A DNA stretch of 64,000 bases from Phytophthora sp. 'mugwort' (Eukaryota > Oomycota > Peronosporomycetes > Peronosporales > Peronosporaceae): assembly GCA_033558025.1 (NCBI GenBank), contig JAUCEF010000013.1:2907001-2971000 (forward strand), written 5' to 3'. Below the pieces are notes generated by a model. It did no database searches and had not been told where the DNA came from. It was given only the letters and a program-made list of their open reading frames with translations. Position 1 is the stretch's first letter; every line of letters begins with the position of its first letter. This document shows positions 19,926-29,957 of this stretch, piece by piece. The position numbers and the translations under genes are program-made.

Positions 19926-21068
19926 GTGCTGGACCCACTTCTCAAGATGACGGCGGACGAGGTTATCCTGTTGTGCGCGCTGCTGGACAACGCTGGGTGC
20001 AGCGATGCCATGGCCCTCGCTGTTGCTGAACTCTATAAACCGCCCGTCGAGCGCCCTGTCGTACCCAGCATTCGCTTCTGTCTTGTAGGTATGACAGATG
20101 CCGATGATGAGTTCGACTTTCGCTTCGATGTGGCTGGCATTCTGCGACTGGTGTCGCGTTCGAGCTTCCGGAGTGGATCATAGCGAAGAACCGTGACTGT
20201 TTGCACAAGACTGAAGCCCTCTGCGTTCTTCCACATCGCTTGTGCTACAAGCGCCTTGCGGATATGCGTAAAACCTATGGCCGTCAAGGATCTCTTTGTC
20301 GTGTCACACTTCATATGGGTAGGTTCCTATTGGCATGTATTGAACTCATTCACCGACTCACACTTTATCAGTTGATCTTCTTTTTGCTAGATATGAAGAT
20401 AATATTTACTTTCGCAAACAAGTGCTTCGAAATCGCATTGCTGAGTATTCTCCTGCAGTTACCCAAAAAAGCTCACCTATGACCAATGTGTTTGGCTTCA
20501 TCGATGGGACGAAGAACGCAATATGTTGCCCGACGCCGCGCCCCGGACGCTCAGAGAACTTTCAACGTCAAGTCTACTCGGGACACAAGCGTATTCATTG
20601 TCCAAACTACCAGTGTATTACAACACCAGACGGGCTGGCGCTTCACTTCTGGGGTCCTGTTGAAGGGCGGCGACATGACGTCAGTTTGCTGTGAGAAAGT
20701 CAGCTATTGCAGTATTTCGAGCAAAATCAAGATGTACTTGAAGGCAACACTGTCTACAGCGATCTGCTTACGGTATCTCCCGTCACATCGTGCCAGGTTT
20801 TCGTGGTGCTAGCACTTCACAGAGGGAGCGTACTTTTAATAGTGCGATGAGCTCCGTTCGCGAGAGTGTGGAGTGGTCATTTGGGCGACTAAACCAACCG
20901 TTGTGGGCGCTCATTGACTTCAAGAAGTCAAACAAGATTAGGCTTAGTCCTGTTGGAAAAAACGTTATGATTGCAATGCTGATGACAAATTGTCACTGCT
21001 GCTACTACAGAGGTAATCAAATCAGTGAGTTTTTAGGGTTGGCCCCACCAACACTGCAAGTATATTGA
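19926..21068 (+). pseudogene. PIF/Harbinger DDE_4 transposase, frameshifted (right arm)
   Basis: Mirror copy of 12976-14118. Exon-like blocks read MLDPLLKMTADEVILLCALL, then ELPEWIIAKNRDCLHKTEAL in a shifted frame, FGFIDGTKNAICC, GPVEGRRHDV and SSVRESVEWSFGRL. The DDE residues are recognisable but lie in different frames. It is not expected to be active. Confidence 0.8.
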
Positions 21069-21164
21069 GCGCTTTAACTAATGTTTGTAATAAACATTGC
21101 CTTCCTATTTGTTGCCCATTGCGTTCACCAAACACTGCGTGAATGCATCTAACAGCTTTAGCAG

Positions 21165-21779
21165 CTATCGCTCATCTGCGCGAAGCTGAGCTTGATCCGC
21201 TCTGTCCTCAGCGCGCTCACGCGCACGATCACGTCGCTCTTCCTCTCTCTCCCTGCGAACATCTATGTCTCGCTGCTTTATCTCCAACATAGCGTCCGTT
21301 AGCTGCGCTATTCTCGCGTCCTTTTTCGGTGGCAAACCATCCTCTTCCGATGGCGATTGCTCGAGTCGTTCCATGGCAACACGCCGAGCGACCGAAGATG
21401 CATCCTCATCTCGCTCACGTTTTTTCTGCTCTTCTTTCTTCTTGCTCTCATACGTGCGTTTGGCGTCGTCAAGGAGCTCAACGAGCTCATCAAGAAGCTC
21501 ATCATGCTCTGTATCCTCCTCCGACACCCCGGACAGCAACTCTGCCTCCTTCACTTTTTCTTGGTGAGCGGTGACAAGCTGATTCATGCGAGACTGCGCA
21601 TTCTTGCCGCTGAGTTTTTCGCGCGAGAAGACAGGAGATGACACCAGCGTTGCAGCCAGTGAATCCCAGTGCTGCATGACCTTGCCCCGTGGCTTGCTAA
21701 ACGGGCGATTAAACAACACTTGACGCAGAAGGGCGATGTCGTCTTCTTCACTGTAGTTCCGGCGTCTCCGAGGAGCCAA
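21165..21779 (-). CDS. Myb/SANT-like DNA-binding ORF of the Harbinger element (right arm)
   Basis: Identical to the left-arm ORF at 12265-12879: a Myb/SANT-like module, an acidic linker and an Arg/Glu coiled coil, about 204 codons without a clear ATG. It lies within the 19771-21979 element. Confidence 0.7.
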   Translation of the reverse strand: MAPRRRRNYSEEDDIALLRQVLFNRPFSKPRGKVMQHWDSLAATLVSSPVFSREKLSGKNAQSRMNQLVTAHQEKVKEAELLSGVSEEDTEHDELLDELVELLDDAKRTYESKKKEEQKKRERDEDASSVARRVAMERLEQSPSEEDGLPPKKDARIAQLTDAMLEIKQRDIDVRREREEERRDRARERAEDRADQAQLRADER

Positions 21780-22454
21780 CAGGCTGTTTGGCTGGATGGT
21801 GGGACCGTGGCAGCAACTATATCAGCGGGGGTTGTTTGGCAGGCAGCGACTTTGGGAATGGGAAGTCGCCCACAGAATCTCGATTTCTGTGGATGGACGA
21901 GCTGGTTTCCCACGGTTGTGTCTTTTCTGTGTTCATTTTTGTGTGGGAATAGTAATGGGAACTGGTGCGAAAACTCTCTAATGCGTACCTAATACCGATC
22001 TAAACTGATTTAAAAGTCCCAATATAAATTACGTGAATCTGACCTAAAAACAGACTAAAAAACCACCGGGTATTTTATCATTGAATACTTAGTTCAAGTC
22101 ACTTCAGTATAATTTCTGAGCCATATCAAGTATCAGAGCAAGTATAATGCGATATTCAAGCACGCTGATTGGTCGTAACCTGAGGACGGAGGTCACACAC
22201 GCGAGCGAAGCCCGCGTGCTTCGCCCACGGTCTGCAAACCCAGGACAAACCACTGTTTAACCGTCAAGTGAAGGCGCAGCCGTAGCGGGCTTAGGGTTCT
22301 ATCATCAGCGAGCCTTGCGAGCCAGGGTTACTAGGACTGCGCGGAGCGCATAGCTAGGTGACATTAATATAGCGACACCAACGTCCAATATTGTACTGTT
22401 AAACCTGCGATACTGCCCCGTGGGGCACTACGTTAGCTTACATGGGGCACTATT

Positions 22455-22664
22455 AAAGGGATGAGGTATTGCCGTCGCGAAGACGGACGACTTCATCTTG
22501 ACGTTCTTGGCCCCAAGGAATTCGATTCTCGTGTTGCGGTTGTGATAAAGGAACACAGAAGTCTCATTCATGTTGTAAATGTTCGAGTACTAAATGTTGT
22601 ACTGAACTCCTTTATCACCTGCTGCACGTGCACGATGTCTTCCTGTCGAGCTAATGCTTCTTCA
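22455..22664 (-). pseudogene. pogo/Tigger-type transposase fragment (right arm)
   Basis: Mirror copy of 11381-11590, with the NMNETSVF block and SSVFATA stretch. About 70 codons remain, in two frames. Confidence 0.6.
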
Positions 22665-23313
22665 TAACCGGACGCTCGAAGCCTCCAGTTCTTGGACTGC
22701 AGACAGCTTATTTTCCACCATGAACTTAGTTTCATCAGCACAACTCAAAATTGATAATGAAAGGTGAAAAACTGCTCCCTGAGCTTGACCGGCGTCGCCA
22801 CTTGATATTGGCCTACGGTAGCAACTCACCAATGGCAATTAATTTATGCTGACAACTCTGAGATTTCCGATAATTAAAATTAGACTAAAAGAGTGGAGAC
22901 CTACATTTATCGCAAGACCCACCCGGGGGTGGGACATTATTAGAGGGATTGGGCACAATCCCAGGTTTTACAGTAGATGTATCGTATTAGGAAGGAGGGG
23001 GTGCTACATTCGGAAGAAAAGCGATAGATATTGCAGCAGGTTGATTCGCACCGACTATATCCTCAAGATCATCACAGTATTCGCTGCAAAATGTTGAACT
23101 ATAACGACGTGGGGTCCATATCGGAATACGATGATAGCATTCATGTTTGCGAGTTACTGGTCACCGCCACCCCTTCCGCTGCAAATGTCCTTAAACGCTA
23201 CTCAAAAACTCAATTCAAAAGTGGACGCCGCTGCGTCAAGTAGTTCATTTCACTGCTGCTCGCACAAGGTTCCTTCGCCATGCTATTGCGGCAGCTGCCA
23301 TCGCGCATGTTTC

Positions 23314-23688
23314 TTAACAGTAGTAGAATCCGCCGAACGGACGTCCGAACATGCAGCTCGAGCCGTAGATGGAGCGACCGAATCTGTTCCAGTAGCTGAG
23401 CGGGTAGCGCCAGCCGTAACGGAAGCCTCCAAGGTACGGGTACGTGTAGCGCCAACGGTATACGATCCCCCTCGTGGGGATGAAGCCGCCACCTCCACCG
23501 ATGAACTGCTCGAACTGCTCTTGGTTCGACGGCACAGGCTCCTTGTCACCGAGAATCGTCACACCAGGCGGTGCTTGCTCGGTGGGAGTGCTCTCTGCTT
23601 CCGGAGCCGCCGGGGTATCGTCAGCGTGAGCGCAGCTCAGCATGGCGACCAGCACCACCAACAGAAGGACGGCGAAACGCTTGATCAT
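23314..23688 (-). CDS. Small secreted Gly/Tyr/Arg-rich protein, copy C
   Basis: A protein of 124 residues, identical in translation to copy B and mirrored to it. It has the signal peptide MIKRFAVLLLVVLVAMLSCA, an acidic/proline linker, a GGGGG block and a Tyr/Trp/Arg-rich C-terminus ending FYYC. The start was chosen as for copies A and B. It is the outermost gene of the right arm. Only about 190 bp of 5' flank is shared with copy B before the palindrome ends, so its promoter context differs beyond that point. Confidence 0.85.
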   Translation of the reverse strand: MIKRFAVLLLVVLVAMLSCAHADDTPAAPEAESTPTEQAPPGVTILGDKEPVPSNQEQFEQFIGGGGGFIPTRGIVYRWRYTYPYLGGFRYGWRYPLSYWNRFGRSIYGSSCMFGRPFGGFYYC

Positions 23689-23878
23689 GTCGACTGAAAT
23701 TTTTCTGACCTTGGACGAAGTCTTCACAACCGTGCAAGACGCCGAATGACAACCACGTTGCGTTCCAGTGTGGGCAAGTATGAGCGTTTTCGACCAGGCA
23801 GTTGAAGAGAAGTATGCGGTCATGATCATCCTGTTGCAGCACTCCATTTCCTGGGACCTGCTTAGAAAGTCACGTGCC

Positions 23879-23903
23879 TAAGCGTGAAAGCCTTTCACGC
23901 TTA
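23879..23903. repeat. Perfect 12-bp hairpin at the outer palindrome breakpoint
   Basis: TAAGCGTGAAAG at 23879-23890 and its exact reverse complement at 23892-23903, with a single base between. It starts two bases outside the last pairing position of the right palindrome arm. Confidence 0.9.
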
Positions 23904-24206
23904 CGTACCCGTCGCAGATATCCTGATCGGAGTACCTATTATTGTACCATCCCAACCAGCAAGCCAACAATGTCGGCGTGGGTGTTTGCTGGGCTGTGAC
24001 GCCGTTGCGTTCGACCTGGGGCGAGGAACGCATGAAAACCATGCGAGATTTATTAGTCCATTAGAGCAACGCAATACTGCCTGCATATATCAATCGCCAG
24101 TGTACGCCATTTGTAAAGCAGTAACCCCGTTTCAGGCTTTGCTTGTGAAGTCCACAGTGCCATTGGACATTTAGTACTGGTTTTAGCCTTCAAGCAATCA
24201 TCTTCT
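23904..24206. other. Gap between palindrome and tRNA-Sec
   Basis: No gene recognised. It should contain the upstream promoter of the tRNA-Sec gene, whose transcription depends on upstream elements in animals. A T-rich stretch (ggttttagcc) lies near 24179-24188, but I cannot assign a proximal sequence element. Confidence 0.4.
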
Positions 24207-24293
24207 GCAGGGGTGATCTTGGCTGGTGCTGAGTGCAGACTTCAAATCTGTAGGCCATTCGCTTGGCAGGAGTTCGATTCTCCCTCACCTGCG
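24207..24293 (+). tRNA. Selenocysteine tRNA, anticodon TCA
   Basis: An 87-nt gene matching the eukaryotic tRNA[Ser]Sec layout base for base in length. The anticodon arm is GCAGA-CTTCAAA-TCTGT with anticodon TCA at 24242-24244. The D-stem is unusually long at 6 bp (CTTGGC-TGGT-GCTGAG, two G-T pairs). The variable arm is long (GCCA...TGGC). The T arm is GGAG-TTCGATT-CTCC, a 4-bp stem that fits the 9+4 eukaryotic form. The acceptor stem is long but has two mismatches (positions 6 and 8). A T4 run right after the gene (24295-24298) is a pol III terminator. It reads UGA as selenocysteine when a SECIS element is present, so the organism makes selenoproteins. It is single copy here, about 330 bp outside the palindrome. 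Confidence 0.92.
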
Positions 24294-24625
24294 CCTTTTC
24301 CTAAAACATCTAAGAACTGAATGCATGAGATTCCTTGCAGTAACACGAAAACGTCCTCCAAGCCGAAACAACCTTTGTCGGCACCAAAGGCATCATGCTA
24401 CATATTTCAATAGACACGCGAGTTTCTTCAATGCCATTTGTAAGTGTTCGTGTAATCAAAGGCTACCGTTTCCTTGGCGTGCTGTCATTGGCCAGCCACC
24501 ACGTCACATAGGCCGCAACACGCCGTCCACCGACTCTCGCCGACTTGCGTCAGACGTCAATTCTCGATCGGCTCGCGAGCGACTATCAAGACCCGTCCTT
24601 CTCCCCCCCCCTTCAATCCGCCCAA
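24294..24625. other. 5' flank of the formate-THF ligase gene
   Basis: No gene recognised. A CCAAT-type box on the minus strand (attggc near 24486) and a pyrimidine-rich stretch (ctcccccccccttc near 24601) precede the ATG. Confidence 0.4.
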
Positions 24626-27056
24626 ATGACGCGCCAGCTCCAACCCGAGCAGTTGCTGACGCCCGTACCGTCCGACATCGCTATCAGCGACGCCATCGAG
24701 CCGTTGCCCATCACGGCAATCGCCCAGGCCGCTGGAATTGTACGCCGACCTTGAAGATACTTTTGGCCATAACGGAGACTCGGGGACTCGCTAATAACTG
24801 AGACCTTGTGCGTTACATTGCGGTTGCTATTGCCATTGTAGCTGCCGGAGGAGGTGGTGCCGTACGGTTCGACCAAGGCCAAGATCTCGCTGGACGTGCG
24901 AGAGCGGCTTAAAGATCAGCCCAACGGCAACTACGTCGTGGTCACCGGCATTACGCCCACGCCGCTGGGGGAAGGCAAGAGCACGACCACGATCGGGTAC
25001 GTGGGCGAGCTTTGACGGCGGAAGAAGTGTCGTGCTAACGAGAATGTGCACGTTTTTGTCGCCAATCTTAACCAGACTGTGCCAGGCGCTTGGTGCTCAC
25101 CTCGACAAGAAGGCATTTGCGTGCATCCGCCAGCCCTCGCAGGGTCCGACATTCGGCGTCAAAGGCGGTGCTGCGGGTGGAGGCTATGCCCAGGTCATCC
25201 CTATGGATGAGTTTAACCTGTACGTGAACGCTGCTGCGTTGTAGCTGAAGTGATGTTGCTGACTGACGTCAGTCCCTTGCGTGTGCTTTGCTTTTGGCTG
25301 GATGCAGTCACTTGACGGGAGACATCCACGCTATCACTGCTGCCAATAACCTGGTGAGTGGCTTCTGAGAGGACAATTATGTTGTACTACTGCATGGACG
25401 TTAACGATGTGAGATCTGCTATGTATTTCTAGTTGGCTGCTGCCATCGACACCCGCATGTTCCACGAGAATGCGCAGACCAACAAGGCGCTATTCCGTCG
25501 TCTTTGCCCGACGGCAAAAGATGGCTCCCGCAACTTCTCGCCAGTCATGCTCAAGCGTCTGCAGAAGCTGGGCATCACCAAGGTGTCTCCCAACGACCTC
25601 ACGGACGAGGAGATCCATAAGTTCGCGCGTCTCGACATCGACCCAGACACGATCACTTGGCAGCGCGTACTAGACACGTGCGACCGATTCCTACGTCAGG
25701 TGGTTGTGGGTGCTGGTCCCGCCGAGAAGGGCCAGACCCGCGAGACGGGCTTCGATATCACCGTCGCCAGCGAGATCATGGCCATCTTGGCGCTTACTAC
25801 GAGCCTGGCGGACATGCGCGAGCGTCTGGGACGCATTGTCATTGGCATGAGCCGCGGTGGCGAGCCAGTCACGGCTGATGACCTGGGTGTTGGTGGCGCT
25901 CTGGCAGTGCTCATGAAGGATGCTATCCTGCCCACACTCATGCAAACGGTGGAAGGAACTCCCGTTTTCGTGCACGCTGGCCCGTTCGCCAACATTGCTC
26001 ACGGCAACTCGTCCATCATCGCCGACCAGATTGCGCTGAAGCTGGCGGGTGACGATGGCTTCGTGGTTACCGAGTGCGGTTTTGGTGCCGACATTGGCAT
26101 GGAAAAGTTCTTTAACATCAAGTGTCGTACAAGTGGACTGATCCCGCAGTGCGTGGTGCTCGTCTCCACGATCCGTGCGCTTAAGATGCACGGTGGCGGC
26201 CCCAACGTGGTCGCTGGCAAACCGGTACGGGTCTCTTGACATTGGGAAGATCGATGTACCTACAACAGCTTAACCACGCCACGTTTTTTTTGCCTTTTCT
26301 GTCACATTAGCTTGATCCAGTGTACATCGAAGAGAACCTGGAGATGCTGGAACGCGGTTGCGCCAACATGCAGCATCATATCCGCAACGCGCTGAAATTC
26401 GGCGTGGCTGTCGTTGTGGCTGTGAACGTGTTCGCCACAGACTCGGTCCGTGAGGTGGAACTTGTGAAGCAGAAGGCGCTTGAGGCTGGTGCCACCGCTG
26501 CTAAGGAGAGCAACCACTGGGCTGAAGGTGGCAAGGGAGCTAAGGCTTTGGGTCGCGCTGTCGTGATTTCCTGCGAGAAGATGCGTGCGCAGGGTAGTCA
26601 GTTCAGGTTCCTGTATCCGCTGGAGTTTGCCATTGCTAAGAAGTTCGAGATCATTTGCAGTACGTTGGTCAACTTCTCACTGCCATCTCAATTTTGATGA
26701 CCACGTCGTTAACCTGATGATTATTTTTTGTATGAGCAGAGGAGATTTACGGCGCTGACCGCGTCGAGTTTAGTGAGGAAGCCAAGAAAAAACTTGCGAT
26801 TTACTCGCAGCGTGGCTACGGCAATCTGCCCGTGTGCTGTGCCAAGACTCACCTGAGTCTGAGCACAGACCCAACCGCGAAGGGTGTGCCAACGGGCTTC
26901 TCGGTCACTGTGCGTGACATCCGTGCGTCTGTGGGTGCTGGTTTTGTCTACCTTCTCTGCGGAGACATGATGACGATTCCTGGCCTCCCCACGCGTCCGG
27001 GTTTCTACGACGTGGACCTGGACACCGAGACTGGCAAGGTGATCGGTCTGTTCTAA
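24626..27056 (+). CDS. Formate-tetrahydrofolate ligase (monofunctional), seven exons
   Basis: A protein of 638 residues, the usual size of monofunctional 10-formyl-THF synthetase. It joins formate to tetrahydrofolate at the cost of ATP and so feeds 10-formyl-THF into purine synthesis and one-carbon metabolism. Exons: 24626-24739, 24842-24996, 25076-25219, 25308-25353, 25433-26224, 26311-26659, 26740-27056; introns are GT-AG, 79-102 nt, and the frame is kept throughout. Motifs: [11 protein letters not shown], the P-loop [79 protein letters not shown], the C-terminal [13 protein letters not shown], and the final GKVIGLF. There is no dehydrogenase/cyclohydrolase domain as in animal MTHFD1. No mitochondrial presequence is evident, so it is probably cytosolic. 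It looks intact. Confidence 0.95.
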
Positions 27057-27248
27057 GCACCATGAACTGCATCCGGCGACGAGCAAAGGGTGGCATGTCG
27101 TCCCCACACGATCCCCTCTCCTCCCTTGTCACCGCATCCGCTCCTGTAGCTAAAGACAACCTGCCAACTCCTCGTAGCAATTAGTCATAAACCTGTTAGA
27201 TCATGTTAATGGCGCGCTACATGCCGAATCATATAAATGAATATCACT

Positions 27249-27358
27249 GGTAGCTCTCATACAGTGTATCTGCTAAAATAAGCATAGTTAACACGAAATA
27301 GTTAACACGAAAGGGTTAACTATGCTTATTTTAGCAGATACACTGTATGAGAGCTACC
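27249..27358. repeat. Perfect 44-bp inverted repeat with 22-base loop
   Basis: The arm at 27249-27292 (beginning ggtagctctcatacag) is exactly reverse-complementary to 27315-27358. The loop repeats gttaacacgaaa. It lies about 190 bp after the formate-THF ligase stop. It is a short foldback element or MITE, or a hairpin in the 3' part of a transcript. Confidence 0.93.
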
Positions 27359-27430
27359 AAATGCCGCGTTTGACGTGTTTTTCAAAAGAGTGTGGCAAAA
27401 GACCCCCTCAAACGCGGCATTTTGCCGCGT
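27359..27430. repeat. Second inverted repeat, directly abutting the first
   Basis: aaatgccgcgttt at 27359-27371 is reverse-complementary to aaacgcggcattt near 27410-27422, and tgccgcgtt recurs directly after it. Together with 27249-27358 it forms two adjacent hairpins. Confidence 0.8.
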
Positions 27431-27627
27431 TCTACAAAATTCACACGCTTTTTCGGATTATTGGGGTTAGGTGCCACTTCTGTACCAATTGGCTCGACTC
27501 GTAAAGCTGCACGGAGAATATTATAGTACCGCGGATCTTTTTCGTCCACTTCAGTGTAATTATTGCGGTTGTGCATGAAACGCAATAGACGTGTTGCGTT
27601 TCGCATGTTGATTTGATGGCTGGGCAT
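27382..27627 (-). other. Open frame of unknown origin, 81 codons
   Basis: The peptide contains NATRLLRFMHNRNNYTEVDEKD and RYYNILRAALRVEPIGTEV, which reads like real protein sequence rather than a random frame, but I do not recognise a family. It has no obvious signal or membrane segment. It may be a fragment of a repeat-borne gene. It overlaps the second inverted repeat at its end. Confidence 0.3.
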
Positions 27628-27697
27628 CCCAGAGCCATCAATCGAGTTGTATCAAGCATAATGGACTCAAGTAACTCCATTCTCATTCTGTTTTGCT

Positions 27698-28580
27698 ATG
27701 CGGACTAACTTCACCGATGCACAAGACATAAGGCTCATGTGCTTGCGCTCGAGTATGAGTCCCAGCGCAAGCGAGTCGAGTGGAAGAAGGTGGCGCACAC
27801 CATGGGGGGCTATCATTCGGCCCAAGATCTTGAGAGCCGACTATGTGCGCTCAAGCGCAACTACGGAAGGGATCTTGCGCGGTTCCCGCGCTGTTTCTTC
27901 TCCACGGTGATGACGGCATCTCCTCACATGAAGAGGTTCCGTCTTCTCGCCCTGAGCCAAGCGACAAGAAGCGTCCGTGGTATTTTCAGCGCTGTTTCGG
28001 CCGCTGATGTTCGACAGCAAGCTGGCAAGACTGATGAGAACGTAGGTGAGTTGCTGCCTACTGCGGTTTCGACTGTAATTCAAATGATGGGAAATGTGCA
28101 TCAAGATGACGTCTTCCTAGACATTGGAGCTGGCTTGGGGAATGTTGCGGCACAGTTTGCGATCGAAACGAATGCGCGCCAGTGTCTGGACATTGAAACC
28201 GACTGGAGTTGGTTAGCGGAGGTGTATTATGCTTGCGAACGCATGCATCCCGAATGCTACTCCTTCATAAAGTAATCCTGCACCAAGAGAATGTGATCGA
28301 CATGCCACTTTGTCGACTCCACCTTTCCAAGGCGCGTCAATAATTTTCCTGAATGATTTCCTGATCGATGAAACAGCAAAACTCGTCGTGCAACAGGAAC
28401 TGTGTCTGATGCCAAGAGCGCGTCTGATGATATCAACCTCTCGCTACTGCCCGCGGCATCGTGAATCCTGCCGAAGCAGATTTTGCGCCAAGCGAAACCT
28501 AGCAGAAACGTCGTACGGTCGCGCAAGCTGGAAGTCCCCGCTGATCCCGATCTACATGTACAAGACGAGGCAATAGAAAA
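27698..28580 (+). pseudogene. DOT1-like methyltransferase relic with N-terminal Myb/SANT-like part
   Basis: An N-terminal Myb/SANT-like segment (ALEYESQRKRVEWKKVAHT..GYHSAQDLESRL) is followed by a SAM-methyltransferase core of the DOT1 type: DVFLDIGAGLGNVAAQFAIET (motif I, GxGxG-like), then after a break TPPFQGASIIFLNDFLIDE and LMISTSRYCPRHRESC. DOT1 enzymes methylate histone H3 Lys79 on nucleosomes. The reading frame is interrupted by a stop at 28275 (after CYSFIK) and by a frame change near 28300, and there is no clear ATG. Phytophthora genomes are known to hold many DOT1-like copies spread with repeats; this one is a degraded member. It lies between the foldback repeats and further relics. 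Confidence 0.8.
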
Positions 28581-29957
28581 AGATGACGACGTGCTGGTGG
28601 TTGTGGCGTTCGTGTCGCTGTTGTGGAAGTACACGATGTCGGTGACGACGCTCCTCCAGAGTTGACAAATGCAGGACGCTGCATCGCGCTGGCTTCGCTA
28701 CCATTGCTGCTGACGGTCCCATGCAGCGTCACAGGACTCTGGATGAAATTGTCTTCTTCCTCCGCGAGCGTCGGGTCCGGCGTTGCGGTTGCTTCGCTGC
28801 CGTTGATGCTGACGAAGACCGCTGCGTGTACTGAGTGTGTCGTTCGTGGAGTTCGGGCACAGTTGTTTGATGCTCGTGGCATAAGGAATACGTGATGCTA
28901 ATGGACGTTTGCTTGTGCGTGTAGTCGCCGATGATGGTGGTGTTGATGGACGCTATATGCGTCCGTGAGAAGGATGGCCTTGCTCCCGGTGACGATGGTG
29001 GCGTGCTACTGCGCGTGCCGTCGTTGACGATTGTCAGCTACAGGAGCTGGCAGTGACCATGCAGAAGCTGGCTCAGCTAACCGTCGCATGGCAATGCTAC
29101 TGCTGGCGTTTATAGTTGCTCACGGAGGTGATATCAGCGGAAGTACGGAGCAGTATTGGGGAGCATCGCGCAGCCGGCCAATACTTTTCGGAAGGCATCC
29201 ATGTGAGCTGAGCTGCGTCCTCACTCTGGCATCGGCTCCATCGAGCTCAAGCCTCATCCTGCTCTCTGTCTCTACACTCAGGCACGCACCCATGTACGGC
29301 AAGCCCACGACGACGGCGTGTTCACGCCCACGGGCCGACTACTCGGTCCCCCACCCCGCACCGGAACCTCGTCTGGGGCGGCGTCTTGCCTTTCCTGCTG
29401 CTCAACGTCATCGCGCTCTACATCCTGCTCTTCGTAGACCGCGGCAGTATCGGCGACTCGGTCACGTGCACCATCGCTCTCGCGCCAAAGCCAACTCAGC
29501 CTCCAAGGGTCAGGCCGTGAGCTGTAGGGCGGACGGTCAGCTCATCGTCGGCGCTGGCACCACCGCCTACCTGGTCGCTGCCGTTTCTGCTTGCCCGACG
29601 GCTACTGGTTGGCACTGAACATGATGTACGGCGGATCGAACGACCGATTGCAGAGCGGCGAGAACGGCGCGAGGTTGGCCTTGCCCGTCATGGCTATCGG
29701 GGAGTGTTAAGGGCGGCGGACGGTTGGAGCAACAGCAATAGTTTAATCAATATACATACACGAAAGCTGAAAATAATGGTAGGCTTACCATAGTTAAATT
29801 AATATATATGCACTGAATTTTAGGATCGTATGACTATAGTTTAATCAAGATAGATACACTGAATTTGAAGATCGAGTTTGCCCACTCATCTTCATGTTTG
29901 TTCAAAAATATGCCGCGCGACCCTACTCTGTTTGATTGCTGGACTTCGTTGGCTTGG
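28581..29957. other. Unassigned stretch with scattered coding-like fragments
   Basis: No intact gene. A hydrophobic segment VLPFLLLNVIALYILLFVDRG around 29390-29440, and LPDGYWLALNMMYGGSND around 29600-29640 in another frame, look like pieces of one membrane or surface protein gene, but I do not recognise it. AT-rich direct repeats (atagtttaatcaa...) follow at 29740-29880. Confidence 0.35.

Larger units (their letters stand above)
19771..21979. mobile_element. PIF/Harbinger-type DNA transposon (right arm)
   Basis: Mirror copy of 12065-14273, with AGAGAGTTTTCGC termini and 3-bp flanking duplications. It differs from the left copy by one visible base in the transposase (near 20671). It was inserted before the palindrome formed. 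Confidence 0.85.
17410..23877. repeat. Giant palindrome, right arm (original orientation)
   Basis: This arm pairs base by base with 10168-16634. Contents in order: Gypsy integrase segment, GAGCTC-rich tract, unassigned repeat, Harbinger element with ATT duplication, pogo fragment, secreted-protein copy C. Its outer end at 23877 abuts a 12-bp perfect hairpin (23879-23903). Beyond it the sequence is unrelated to the flank of the left arm. Confidence 0.95.
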
